A model generated the notes under the pieces. That model did no database searches and was not told the origin of the DNA. It saw nothing but the letters and a program-made list of their open reading frames with translations. The position numbers were made by a program, and so were the translations under genes. From an uncultured Bacteroidales bacterium (lineage in GTDB: Bacteria > Bacteroidota > Bacteroidia > Bacteroidales > Paludibacteraceae): a DNA stretch of 43,816 bases. Numbering within the stretch: position 1 is the stretch's first letter; each line of letters begins with the position of its first letter. Positions 16,993 through 24,564 of this stretch are shown here, in pieces. The stretch is taken from NCBI GenBank assembly GCA_902774075.1, contig CACYGT010000023.1:1-43816 (forward strand). Reading direction: 5' to 3'.

Positions 16993-17066
16993 GGTGGAGA
17001 GTGGGGCTCGAACCCACGACACTCGGAACCACAATCCGATGCTCTGCCAACTGAGCTATGACCACC
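16993..17066 (-). tRNA. tRNA-His(GTG) with two acceptor-stem mismatches
   Basis: On the minus strand the cloverleaf has a D arm (GCTC/GAGC), an anticodon stem TCGGA/TCCGA with loop TTGTGGT (anticodon GTG), a T arm GTGGG/CCCAC with TTCGAGC loop, and the extra G at position -1 opposite C73 that marks tRNA-His. The acceptor arms GTGGTCA and TCTCCAC pair at 1-72, 2-71, 3-70, 4-69 and 7-66, but 5-68 is T-T and 6-67 is C-C. The 3' CCA is not encoded (CCG follows). Its promoter is at 17094-17124. Confidence 0.92.
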
Positions 17067-17093
17067 ATGTACGCTTTTTTTCAAAAGCGGGTG

Positions 17094-17124
17094 CAAAAGT
17101 ACAACAAAAATTTGACATACGCAA
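17094..17124 (-). promoter_or_regulatory. Promoter of tRNA-His
   Basis: On the minus strand, TTGC begins at 17124 and TACTTTTG lies at 17101-17094, in the 23-base register. The upstream half is TTGCGTATGTCA, identical to that at 251. It lies between nrdG and the tRNA. Confidence 0.87.
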
Positions 17125-17155
17125 ATATTTTTGCACTTTTTTACTAAAAAAACGA

Positions 17156-17635
17156 CTATTCGAAGCGTTTTTGCCAAAAAACGGAGGTTATATCCTCCCA
17201 AGAGTCCCCTACTCGCTTGTAGAGGCGCTGGTTGGTCGTCGGCGATTTGAGGCCGCCGAGAGCCTCTACGTACGGGCCAAGTTTGACGTAGTCGAAACTA
17301 GGCTGACTAGGAGTCCTAGGCTCCCTAGGAAAACTAGTTCTCCCGCTATACCAAGCCGTGCGGAGCACGGATTTGTGATTTTTAATCCATGCGGCCCATT
17401 TAGCGACCTCCTCGGGGTTTGCGTCACCACCCATGAAAGCGACGCAGGTGATCATGGCGCCATAACGGGAGAGGAGGCCATCTAACAAAGCCTCATTCAC
17501 TTCCTCTCCGATATCCTCCGCCAAGTGCGGGCTGTGACAGCCAGGACAGTGGCAGGGACAATTCGAGAGATTAAGGGCGAGTGTTACCTCGCCCGGAATC
17601 TCTTGAAATACAATATCGAAAGACGCCACTTTCAT
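17156..17635 (-). CDS. nrdG: Anaerobic ribonucleotide reductase activase NrdG
   Basis: Encodes 159 residues. ATG 17635 overlaps the nrdD stop (TGATG); an ATG two codons earlier is also possible. The radical-SAM cysteine motif C-x3-C-x2-C is in NCPCHCPGCHSPHL, and AFMGGDAN is the conserved glycine-rich strand. It installs the glycyl radical on NrdD using S-adenosylmethionine and a 4Fe-4S cluster. Between YSGRT and FDYVKLGPY there is a Pro-rich loop (SFPREPRTPSQPS), encoded by a period-9 repeat centred on CTAGG at 17298-17338. Confidence 0.93.
   Translation of the reverse strand: MKVASFDIVFQEIPGEVTLALNLSNCPCHCPGCHSPHLAEDIGEEVNEALLDGLLSRYGAMITCVAFMGGDANPEEVAKWAAWIKNHKSVLRTAWYSGRTSFPREPRTPSQPSFDYVKLGPYVEALGGLKSPTTNQRLYKRVGDSWEDITSVFWQKRFE
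17298..17338 (-). repeat. Period-9 CTAGG array in nrdG
   Basis: CTAGG occurs at 17298, 17307, 17316 and 17325, and CTAGT at 17334: five positions exactly 9 bp apart. Nine is a multiple of 3, so the array codes for a three-residue pattern with Pro at every third position. CTAG is generally a rare tetramer in bacterial genomes. Confidence 0.9.
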
Positions 17636-19740
17636 CAGCATTCTGCTTTCGGAGCCTTGGCGGGCTCGGCATAGTAACGCTGAGCAGCCTCTTTCTGGCG
17701 CGCCTCCGAGAAGTTCGATACACGCTTCATATAACCGATCACACGCGTCAGGTAGTCCACGTTCTTCGAGTGGCAATGCGGGCACTCCTTGAGGTAACGT
17801 TTATCGATATGACCGCAGTCGTTGCAGACCGTGTTGGGGATATTGAAGGTGAAGTAGTTACATCCTTCGATAGCCGCTACGCGGAGCAGCTGGCGGTACT
17901 GCGCCTGGCTGAGGTGCTCCTCGAGGTTACAGTGCAGCGCCGAACCACCGGTGAGGTGCTCGATGTACTGACGTCCGTGGAGACGGAAACGGTCGAGTAC
18001 GTTGAGTGAGGTATCCTCGACGATGTAGAAATAGCTGTTGTAGCAGTCGCGCGGAACAACATAGCCGTCCTCGCGATCCCATTTTGCATGTTTCACACCT
18101 ACGTTCTCTGCCGGGATCATCTCGCAGTTGAACATCACATCCTTGGTGCGGTACTCTTTGTTCTTCTTCTCGATGATACCAAGGAGCTCCTGTACGAAGT
18201 GTGCGTACTCAGGGCTATCTTTGATCTCGATGCCGAGGAACTCAGCAGCCTCTACCAGACCGTTCACACCGATGGTGAGGTACTGACGGCCGATGTTGAT
18301 GTAACCGGCGTCGAAGAGCGGAAGCATGCCGCGCTCCTGGAGGTTCTTGAGGTTCTCGTTGTACGCGAGCTGTACCTTGTGCATCAAGTCCACAATCTCC
18401 TCTACATAAGCCTGATACGGGATGTTGTTACGTACGGCGTACTGGATAGCGCGGTTGAGGTTGATGGTGAGCACAGACTTCGAACCGGTCGAGATACCAC
18501 CCGCACCGAGGGTATAGCTAAAGCTGTTGTCGGTGATGGCATTACGCAGACGGCAGCAGGACGAGAGGCTGTCGGCATTGTCGGAAACGTAGGTAAAGAA
18601 CGAGTGTCCTTTGGCGTACATCTCAGCGGTGAAGTCGCCGTACTCTTTGTCCTTGATGTCTCCGTCTTCAGCGAGGAGCGCCATCGTCTCTACCGGGAAG
18701 GTGAGCACGCAGCGTGTACGCTCTTCGTTGAACCAGTTCATGAAGCGCTTCTGGAGCCAGTTGAGGCTGTCCCAATGCGGTGCCTCACCGTTCGGGAAGC
18801 GGAAGTGCTCGAACAGGCTCTGGAAATAATAGCGGTCATAGTAGCTGATGTTCCAGAACACAGACTGATAGTTACGTGCGCCGGAAGGCTGGTTAAGGCT
18901 GTAAACGACTTGCTGGAAGAAGTCACAGATGACCTGGTCGATGGTACGATGTTTCTTGCTCAGGTCCACTACCTCGTCAGCACGTTTGTAGTAGTCATCG
19001 CCGTACTCCTGCTCGATAAAATAGTTCATATACATGAGGAACTCAGGCGTAGCGCATGCGCCGGAGAGCATGGAGCTGACCATGAAGACCATGTTGATGA
19101 ACCCGCCGCAGAAAGACTTGAGGTTCTTCGGGGGCGTTGCATTGCCGCCGATGGACTTGGTACCGCCGATGAGCCAAGGATACATGGTGATCGAGGCGCA
19201 GTAGTTCGCGAGGTTGGTCTCGTCGTTCTTGTAGATGAAGTGCTGGTTGAGCAGGTTCATGTACTTATCGCTGAGCTCTTTGCCGAACATCTCTTTGATA
19301 CGCTCGGTGAGCAGACGACGGTTGAGGCGGATGAAGCCTTGCTTAGGCAGCTCGCCAATAAGGGTCGCGATGTTCTTGTGCTCTACATTGGCGTTCGCAT
19401 CAAATTTCGAACCCTCTGCGGCATTGGAAGCCTGTACGTAGTTCATCATGAAGTCCAGACGACGCTGCGTCTCACGATCCTCCGTGTGTCCCTGACGATA
19501 GAGAATGAACGCCTTAGCTACCTGGAAATAGCCCTCCGCCATCAATGCAACCTCCACTTGGTTCTGAATCTCCTCTACGGTAATGTCGTTATGTACTCTG
19601 AGGTGCGAAAGGATAGCACCTAATGTCTCTTCGGTGGCAAAAGCGCCTACCGCTAAGAAAGCCTTCGAGATGGCATTTTTGATTTTGTCAATGGTAAAAA
19701 GTTCTTTTTTACCGTCACGTTTGATAATGTATGTCTCCAT
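17635..19740 (-). CDS. nrdD: Anaerobic ribonucleoside-triphosphate reductase NrdD
   Basis: Encodes 701 residues from ATG 19740, which fits the promoter at 19790-19820. An N-terminal ATP-cone (YIIKRDGKKELFTIDKIKNA) provides allosteric control. The C-terminus has a zinc site with cysteines at about 639, 642, 653 and 656 (CNDC, CPHC) and the glycyl-radical motif RVIGY with Gly at about 669. It makes deoxyribonucleotides without oxygen, so the organism grows anaerobically. nrdG follows with a 1-base overlap. The upstream region contains DnaA-box-like sites. Confidence 0.96.
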   Translation of the reverse strand: METYIIKRDGKKELFTIDKIKNAISKAFLAVGAFATEETLGAILSHLRVHNDITVEEIQNQVEVALMAEGYFQVAKAFILYRQGHTEDRETQRRLDFMMNYVQASNAAEGSKFDANANVEHKNIATLIGELPKQGFIRLNRRLLTERIKEMFGKELSDKYMNLLNQHFIYKNDETNLANYCASITMYPWLIGGTKSIGGNATPPKNLKSFCGGFINMVFMVSSMLSGACATPEFLMYMNYFIEQEYGDDYYKRADEVVDLSKKHRTIDQVICDFFQQVVYSLNQPSGARNYQSVFWNISYYDRYYFQSLFEHFRFPNGEAPHWDSLNWLQKRFMNWFNEERTRCVLTFPVETMALLAEDGDIKDKEYGDFTAEMYAKGHSFFTYVSDNADSLSSCCRLRNAITDNSFSYTLGAGGISTGSKSVLTINLNRAIQYAVRNNIPYQAYVEEIVDLMHKVQLAYNENLKNLQERGMLPLFDAGYINIGRQYLTIGVNGLVEAAEFLGIEIKDSPEYAHFVQELLGIIEKKNKEYRTKDVMFNCEMIPAENVGVKHAKWDREDGYVVPRDCYNSYFYIVEDTSLNVLDRFRLHGRQYIEHLTGGSALHCNLEEHLSQAQYRQLLRVAAIEGCNYFTFNIPNTVCNDCGHIDKRYLKECPHCHSKNVDYLTRVIGYMKRVSNFSEARQKEAAQRYYAEPAKAPKAEC

Positions 19741-19789
19741 AATATGGTGTTTGTTATAAAAAATATTCAATTTGGGCGAAAAAGCGGTG

Positions 19790-19820
19790 CAAAGGTACTG
19801 CTTTTTTTTGGAATGTGCAA
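19790..19820 (-). promoter_or_regulatory. Promoter of nrdD-nrdG
   Basis: On the minus strand, TTGC begins at 19820 and TACCTTTG lies at 19797-19790. The upstream half TTGCACATTCCA is a weaker match to the extended motif. The leader to ATG 19740 is about 45 nt. Confidence 0.85.
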
Positions 19821-20088
19821 ATTTTTTGGCAAGAAAATTTATTAACAATTTTCAAAAGTTGTCCAAAACAAAAAGTTATATTGCACAATATCAGCGATTT
19901 GTGATTTTTACAAAATCAAAAAGTTATCCAAAATAAAAAAGTTATCAACAATTGCAGTAAACTTTTTCAAAAAATTAATGTATTTTAGCAAAAATGGCGT
20001 TATCAACGACTATATAAAAGTCTAATAAAAGTCTAATAAAAGTCTAATAAAACCCTAATGAAATACCGAGAGGTTTTTGTAGGGGCAC
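19821..20088. other. AT-rich gap with DnaA-box-like sites and 11-mer repeats
   Basis: No gene is visible. Four same-oriented sites resemble the DnaA box TTATCCACA: TTGTCCAAA 19859-19867, TTATCCAAA 19924-19932, TTATCAACA 19942-19950 and TTATCAACG 20000-20008. Next to them are four 11-bp direct repeats of the type AAAAGTCTAAT (20016-20059). The stretch is far more AT-rich than the flanking genes. It could be an origin-like element, or a DnaA-responsive control region upstream of nrdD; DnaA controls ribonucleotide reductase genes in E. coli. Gene orientation around it does not diverge, which speaks against a chromosomal origin. Confidence 0.45.
20016..20059 (+). repeat. Four 11-bp direct repeats AAAAGTCTAAT
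   Basis: Three perfect copies (20016-20026, 20027-20037, 20038-20048) and a fourth variant AAAACCCTAAT (20049-20059) lie between the DnaA-like sites and the terminator of the 843-aa gene. Confidence 0.93.
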
Positions 20089-20118
20089 AAAAAAAAGCAG
20101 CCACCGAAGTGACTGCTT
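20089..20118 (-). terminator. Terminator of the 843-aa secreted protein gene
   Basis: A 10-bp stem with one wobble pair (20095-20104 with 20109-20118) encloses TTCG on the minus strand and is followed by a run of T residues. It lies 21 bases after the stop of the gene. Confidence 0.92.
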
Positions 20119-20139
20119 TAAGATAGATGCGAATGTTAA

Positions 20140-22671
20140 TTACTTAACGATAGCACCCTGAGCGTTGTAGTCAACACCATTCTTGCGGATGATGAGCTGA
20201 CCGTTCTTGATGCTCTTGGTAGCCACCTTGTCAGCATCTACGTTGTCGATACCCTGCTCGCCACCCAATTGGCATTGGATCTTAGCGCCAGCGCAGTTAG
20301 TAGCGTCAACAACAACAGAGTTCTCAGCGATCGTTACAGTACCGTCAACGAGCAACCAGAGAGGAACAGTGATTTTACCGGATTCATTGAGTTTGCCTGC
20401 GAACGAACCGTAGATATTACCTTGGGACAGATCCAACTCACCAGAAATTACGAACGGCTCCTCGCTATCCTCCAATACAGGATACTCACCAAGTGCGAGT
20501 CCTTCCGGAGCAAAGATCTGCAGGGAGACATAATTGCCCTGAGCGTCAGTAGCTCCGATGATATAAAGACCATGCTCTGCAACATATTGGTCATCGATTT
20601 CAAACTCAGCGAAGTTAACGATGAAGTCGTTGCCTTCCACTGCATCGTACTGGGTGCAATCATCAGGCAGAGTGCTCTCGAACTCAAACTCGTGTACAAA
20701 TGCTTCGGTAGTCATCTCGCGCGCACCTGCACCCCATACAACGAGGTAGTAGGTACCGCTTGCAGTCAGATAGTTTGCGAGATCCCCTTCGAACGAAAGG
20801 AGTTGCTCACCGGTTACAGCTTGAGTGTTACCATAGTTACCGTAGATTGCCTCAGCGATATACTCTGCACCGTAGTACTCAAACGTAGCCTCATCAGCAA
20901 CATACCAATCCCATGCATCGTCATCGTTGGACGGAGTAACGCGGATACCTTCCTCTTCGTCAGCGAACTCGAAGGTCAGGTCAGATACCTCCGGAGTCGG
21001 GATACGACCGCTCAGAGCGAGCGTGAACTCAGGAATATCCGTTGCATCGTCAGCATTCTGAGCACGGAACTTACCAGCGATAGTCATTGTACTATCTGCC
21101 TCATTGAATGTAACATTCAGGTCAGCTTTCAGGAGCGTGAATTCAGTTCCTGCAACCACATGGCCTTCCTCGTCAAATTCGAGGCCCATGTAGATATAGC
21201 TATAATCAGCATAGAGATTAGCCTCGGTATAGTTACCAGAAACCTCATCGGACAAAGCTGCGACAGTAATAAACTCAGTCGAGTCTGCGTTAAATCCGCT
21301 CAACTGCCAACCACCGTCGAAGATATTAGCCTCCAGACCGGCGAGTGTGAAGTCAGCCTGACGGGTAGCATCAGGAATCGTATAAGTCAAGTCAAGAGTG
21401 TACTCGGTGCTATTCCAGCAAAGTACTTTACCTGTGATCTTGAAGCCTTCTTCAGTAGCAGCGATAGTAACCTCACCGCTGTAGATCTCACTCTCAACGC
21501 CGTTGAGCGGAGTTACAGCACCAGTAATGTCAGCATCTTCACCAGCTTCCCAAGTACCGAAGAACGAGTCGTCCGGCGTAATTTCCAGAACTATAGCGTT
21601 AGCCTCATCAGCAGCCTCGAAGGTGTATTTATACCAGAACCAGAAAGCTTCTTTGGTCATCGTTACATCAGCAGTAATGGTCTCGAATTTCTCAGCCACA
21701 GGAGCAGCCGGGAAAGCATAATGCAGTTTCCAAGTGTTGTCATTCTCATCTACTGCAGTAACATTGAGGTCAGCAGAACCATCCTCGTTAGCACTCTTCA
21801 AGAAGGATACCTCTTTGAAGGCCAGTTTGGCATCACCCAGATAAAAATAGGTGTATTGAGCGATCATGTCGTCCAGCGTGTAGGTCGAATCCAATTTTAC
21901 GTCCTCAAGACCTTCACCTACTAAGACGTCGAAACGGAAGCTCATTTCCGGCTCAGCAACAGTCAGTTTGTACCAAGCATCGCCGTCAGAAGAATAGTAC
22001 GAGAATGTAACCTCGTCGCACTCGAACTCACCACCTTCCGGATAAACGGTTGGCTCATAAGTAATAGAGATGTTGTAGGTGTTACCATCCTCACAAGTGA
22101 ACGAACCGGCAACAACAACTGCCTCTTCAGAAACAGTTACCGTGCAAGAACCGTCGGTGAAAGCAAAGATAGCATCACCTGCCTCTTCATACCAAATACC
22201 GCAGTAGTCAGGATCCAGATCTGCCCAAGCATAGGTGCCTGCAGCCTCTTCAGAACCCATGTTAGACAGAGTTACATAGTACTCGTCGGTCTCTGCCTGA
22301 ATCTGCCACCAACCTGCATCAGCGCAGTGGTCTTCCCAGCTAACGTCTGCATCAGCAGAAGTGAAAGAGAGATTAATAGCCTCTTTCTTAGCCTTGAGTG
22401 CGTTGGTCGGAAGGTTCTTAACGACCTTCTTCTCTACGCCTGCAACAGCCTTACCCTCGATACCGTGCTTGGTTTGCGGAGCAACCTTAGCTACAGTAGC
22501 AGTTGTGGTAGTGAAGGACTTGAATGTAGAAACTTTTGCGTTCGAAACGTGTTTCGAACGAATTTCTTTCTTAGCAGCATTGCCGGCAAGAATGTCTTTC
22601 TTGCTCAATTGAGCTGCGTTTGCGCTAAACACGATTGCGAAAGCGCAAAGGATAGAGAAAAATTTCTTCAT
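20140..22671 (-). CDS. Large acidic secreted protein with repeated beta domains and sorting-like tail
   Basis: Encodes 843 residues with a signal peptide (MKKFFSILCAFAIVFSANAA) and a basic Lys/Thr/Ala-rich stretch at about 21-95. After it come about four or five diverged domains of about 110 residues, each with a pattern like G-x-Y-x(4)-DL-x(4)-Y followed by a V-x-G-x-F strand and a DG-x-x-Y hairpin (for example AGTYAWADLDPDYCGIWY and SGNYTEANLYADYSYIYM). The mature protein is rich in Asp and Glu and aromatic residues. The C-terminus (SIKNGQLIIRKNGVDYNAQG) resembles the short tail of Bacteroidales secreted proteins. I do not know the family. It is monocistronic, with tandem promoters and a terminator. 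Confidence 0.85.
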   Translation of the reverse strand: MKKFFSILCAFAIVFSANAAQLSKKDILAGNAAKKEIRSKHVSNAKVSTFKSFTTTTATVAKVAPQTKHGIEGKAVAGVEKKVVKNLPTNALKAKKEAINLSFTSADADVSWEDHCADAGWWQIQAETDEYYVTLSNMGSEEAAGTYAWADLDPDYCGIWYEEAGDAIFAFTDGSCTVTVSEEAVVVAGSFTCEDGNTYNISITYEPTVYPEGGEFECDEVTFSYYSSDGDAWYKLTVAEPEMSFRFDVLVGEGLEDVKLDSTYTLDDMIAQYTYFYLGDAKLAFKEVSFLKSANEDGSADLNVTAVDENDNTWKLHYAFPAAPVAEKFETITADVTMTKEAFWFWYKYTFEAADEANAIVLEITPDDSFFGTWEAGEDADITGAVTPLNGVESEIYSGEVTIAATEEGFKITGKVLCWNSTEYTLDLTYTIPDATRQADFTLAGLEANIFDGGWQLSGFNADSTEFITVAALSDEVSGNYTEANLYADYSYIYMGLEFDEEGHVVAGTEFTLLKADLNVTFNEADSTMTIAGKFRAQNADDATDIPEFTLALSGRIPTPEVSDLTFEFADEEEGIRVTPSNDDDAWDWYVADEATFEYYGAEYIAEAIYGNYGNTQAVTGEQLLSFEGDLANYLTASGTYYLVVWGAGAREMTTEAFVHEFEFESTLPDDCTQYDAVEGNDFIVNFAEFEIDDQYVAEHGLYIIGATDAQGNYVSLQIFAPEGLALGEYPVLEDSEEPFVISGELDLSQGNIYGSFAGKLNESGKITVPLWLLVDGTVTIAENSVVVDATNCAGAKIQCQLGGEQGIDNVDADKVATKSIKNGQLIIRKNGVDYNAQGAIVK

Positions 22672-22762
22672 ACCTTAAAGATTTTTGTTAATAATAGAGT
22701 TAATTTGTAATAAATGTTGTATTTTGATATACAAAATGTCACATTTGTTCTGTTTTTCGTTG

Positions 22763-22793
22763 CAAATGTACTAAAATCGTGGCAAAGATACAA
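22763..22793 (-). promoter_or_regulatory. Proximal promoter of the 843-aa gene
   Basis: On the minus strand, TACATTTG lies at 22770-22763, with TTG 23 bases upstream at 22793. That TTG overlaps the region just after the TATCTTTG of the distal promoter. The leader would be about 85 nt. Confidence 0.6.
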
Positions 22794-22813
22794 CATTTTT
22801 CTCAAATGCACAA
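22783..22813 (-). promoter_or_regulatory. Distal promoter of the 843-aa gene
   Basis: On the minus strand, TTG at 22813 and TATCTTTG at 22790-22783 are in the 23-base register. Distal and proximal elements are offset by exactly 20 bases, so RNA polymerase could not occupy both at once. Confidence 0.6.
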
Positions 22814-22882
22814 TAAAAAATTAGCAAAAAGTGCAAAATTCTGCATTTTGCAAACTAAACTTAGCAAAAAAGTTAAAAACAC

Positions 22883-22913
22883 TTGCACGAATCAAAAAAA
22901 AATAGTACTTTTG
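22883..22913 (+). promoter_or_regulatory. Promoter of the GH53 gene
   Basis: TTGC at 22883 and TACTTTTG at 22906-22913. The ATG at 22922 is only 9 bases past the element, so the transcript would be almost leaderless. Confidence 0.85.
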
Positions 22914-22921
22914 TAGCCGAT

Positions 22922-24259
22922 ATGAGAAAATACACCTTATTTATTACTGCGCTCGTGTGTATGTGCGTGCACGCGCAGACACGTTATGTAGGCGGCGACA
23001 TATCGATGTTGCCAAAGTTCGAAGAATACAGTTCCGGATACAAAGATGTGAACGGACAGAAGATCAACGACTTGATCCTATGGTTCGTTGACGAATGCAA
23101 GTGGAACACGTTTCGCGTACGTATCTTCGTGGATCCCAAACAGCAAGCACCGGACTACAAAAAGACCGATTATGCGATCTGTCAGGACTTAGCGTACGTG
23201 AAGGCCTTAGGCAAACGTATCAAAGACGCGGGTGCCTACTTCCTACTGGATTTCCATTATTCGGACAGTTGGGTAGACGCCGGCCATATCCAGGCGCCGG
23301 CCGCATGGAAAGGACTCTCTGACTCGCTGATGGCTGACACGCTCGGCAAATACACGCGCGAGGTACTGACAGCGCTCAAGGAAGCGGGTGCGACGCCCGA
23401 CCTCGTGCAGGTAGGCAATGAGATCATGTACGGCCTATGCGATATCCAGGTACATCCTTACAACAAAAGCGGCGACAACTGGGACGGCTATCTGAGCTTG
23501 CTGCGCGCTGGGTGTAATGCCGTTCGCGAAGTATGTCCAGAGGCGCAGATCATCATTCATACGGACCGGCCGAGCAACAGCACTTATAACAAGTATTACT
23601 ACCAGAAGCTGATTGACGGCGAGGTGGATTATGACATCATCGGCCTGAGTTACTATCCTTTCTGGCACGGCTATCTGACCGATGAGCAGGTGAAGAACAA
23701 GCAGGACAAGAACAATCTGGTGAAGGCCGTCAAGCAGTTGGCGACCGATTTCCCGGACAAGCGCGTGCATATCGTCGAGTGCGCGTATAACTTCCAGTAC
23801 TGGCCGTCAGAGGGTGTGAACTATGACACCCGCGATGTGTGGCCGTGCTCGATGCAGGGTCAATATAACTTTGTGAACGACCTTGTCAATGCACTCAAAC
23901 CGCTGAGCAACGTAGATGGAATCAGTTACTGGTATCCGGAGGATCTGGGAAACGGCGATTATGTCAACTGGGGCACCAAAGAAGGCTTGGTGGAGGAGAC
24001 ATGGTCTAACCGCGGTTTCTGGAGCGAGAACGCAAGTACGACAGGGCACTCCATCAACCGCACCGCTGCTCCCTCGGAGACAAAACCTTCTTACGCGGTC
24101 TGCGCACCGTATTACATGCAGGTCTTCTACCATTGGGCAGAAAATATCACGCAGACTCCCGATGAGAATCTGCGTGGTTGTAAGTCGATTGAGAATAACT
24201 CGCTCGTGATACGCGTAGGCGAAGCCAAGTATAACGTCTTAGGCCAGCGCCTCGATTAA
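22922..24259 (+). CDS. GH53 endo-beta-1,4-galactanase, secreted
   Basis: Encodes 445 residues with a signal peptide ending near CVHAQ. The TIM-barrel carries RYVGGDISMLPKFE, WNTFRVRIFVDP, LLDFHYSDSWVDAG, the acid/base Glu167 in VQVGNEI and the nucleophile Glu286 in HIVECAYNF, all typical of glycoside hydrolase family 53. It cuts beta-1,4-galactan side chains of pectin (rhamnogalacturonan I). The C-terminus (NSLVIRVGEAKYNVLGQRLD) resembles a short type IX sorting-like tail. No SusC/D pair is adjacent. Its stop codon overlaps the stop of hpf on the other strand. Confidence 0.93.
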   Translation: MRKYTLFITALVCMCVHAQTRYVGGDISMLPKFEEYSSGYKDVNGQKINDLILWFVDECKWNTFRVRIFVDPKQQAPDYKKTDYAICQDLAYVKALGKRIKDAGAYFLLDFHYSDSWVDAGHIQAPAAWKGLSDSLMADTLGKYTREVLTALKEAGATPDLVQVGNEIMYGLCDIQVHPYNKSGDNWDGYLSLLRAGCNAVREVCPEAQIIIHTDRPSNSTYNKYYYQKLIDGEVDYDIIGLSYYPFWHGYLTDEQVKNKQDKNNLVKAVKQLATDFPDKRVHIVECAYNFQYWPSEGVNYDTRDVWPCSMQGQYNFVNDLVNALKPLSNVDGISYWYPEDLGNGDYVNWGTKEGLVEETWSNRGFWSENASTTGHSINRTAAPSETKPSYAVCAPYYMQVFYHWAENITQTPDENLRGCKSIENNSLVIRVGEAKYNVLGQRLD

Positions 24260-24531
24260 GCGTTCTTGCGGCGCTCCAACTGCGTCTCCAGAGCCGACAG
24301 ACAAGCGTCGATACCTTCCTCGAAGGTGTCGGCGGTTTTTTCTGCAAACAGGCCGGCTATACGAATCTTCACCTCTTTGTTGTCATTCGTCTGCGGCTTC
24401 ACTACCGACATACGAATCTCTACTTTGTCATCTGCACTCAAGTGACGAGCAAAACGGCTCATCTTCTTGTCAATAAACTGCTCAAGCTTCTCCGCCATCT
24501 CAAAATTGACGGCATTAATCGTTACATTCAT
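24256..24531 (-). CDS. hpf: Ribosome hibernation promoting factor, short form
   Basis: Encodes 91 residues from ATG 24531, downstream of the promoter at 24565-24595. The fold signature INAVNFEMAEKLEQFIDKKM, then KVEIRMSVVKP and KIRIAGLFAEKTADTFEEGI, fits the HPF/RaiA family (beta-alpha-beta-beta-beta-alpha). Short HPF binds the 30S decoding region and supports 100S ribosome dimers or silencing in stationary phase. Its stop overlaps the GH53 stop by 3 bases (shared TTAA), and no terminator hairpin is seen between them. Confidence 0.9.
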   Translation of the reverse strand: MNVTINAVNFEMAEKLEQFIDKKMSRFARHLSADDKVEIRMSVVKPQTNDNKEVKIRIAGLFAEKTADTFEEGIDACLSALETQLERRKNA

Positions 24532-24564
24532 GGTAGTATAAATTTTAATTGTTAAAATTTGTTG

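Noticed and set aside
17636-17785. A longer nrdG start at 17785
   Set aside because: It would run 150 bases inside nrdD, and the extra residues do not resemble NrdG; the ATG at 17635 gives the normal N-terminus.
18088-19623. A 511-codon open frame on the plus strand opposite nrdD
   Set aside because: It is fully antisense to a confidently identified enzyme, has a Val/Leu/Glu/His-rich composition typical of the reverse frame of G+C-biased codons, and has no promoter or domain.
19821-20088. Calling this the chromosomal replication origin
   Set aside because: Flanking genes do not diverge, the boxes are imperfect, and no skew calculation could be made here; it is kept only as a lower-confidence finding.
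20269-21924. A 551-codon open frame on the plus strand opposite the 843-aa gene
   Set aside because: It has no promoter of the Bacteroidota type, no recognisable domain, and the opposite frame has a signal peptide, promoters and a terminator.
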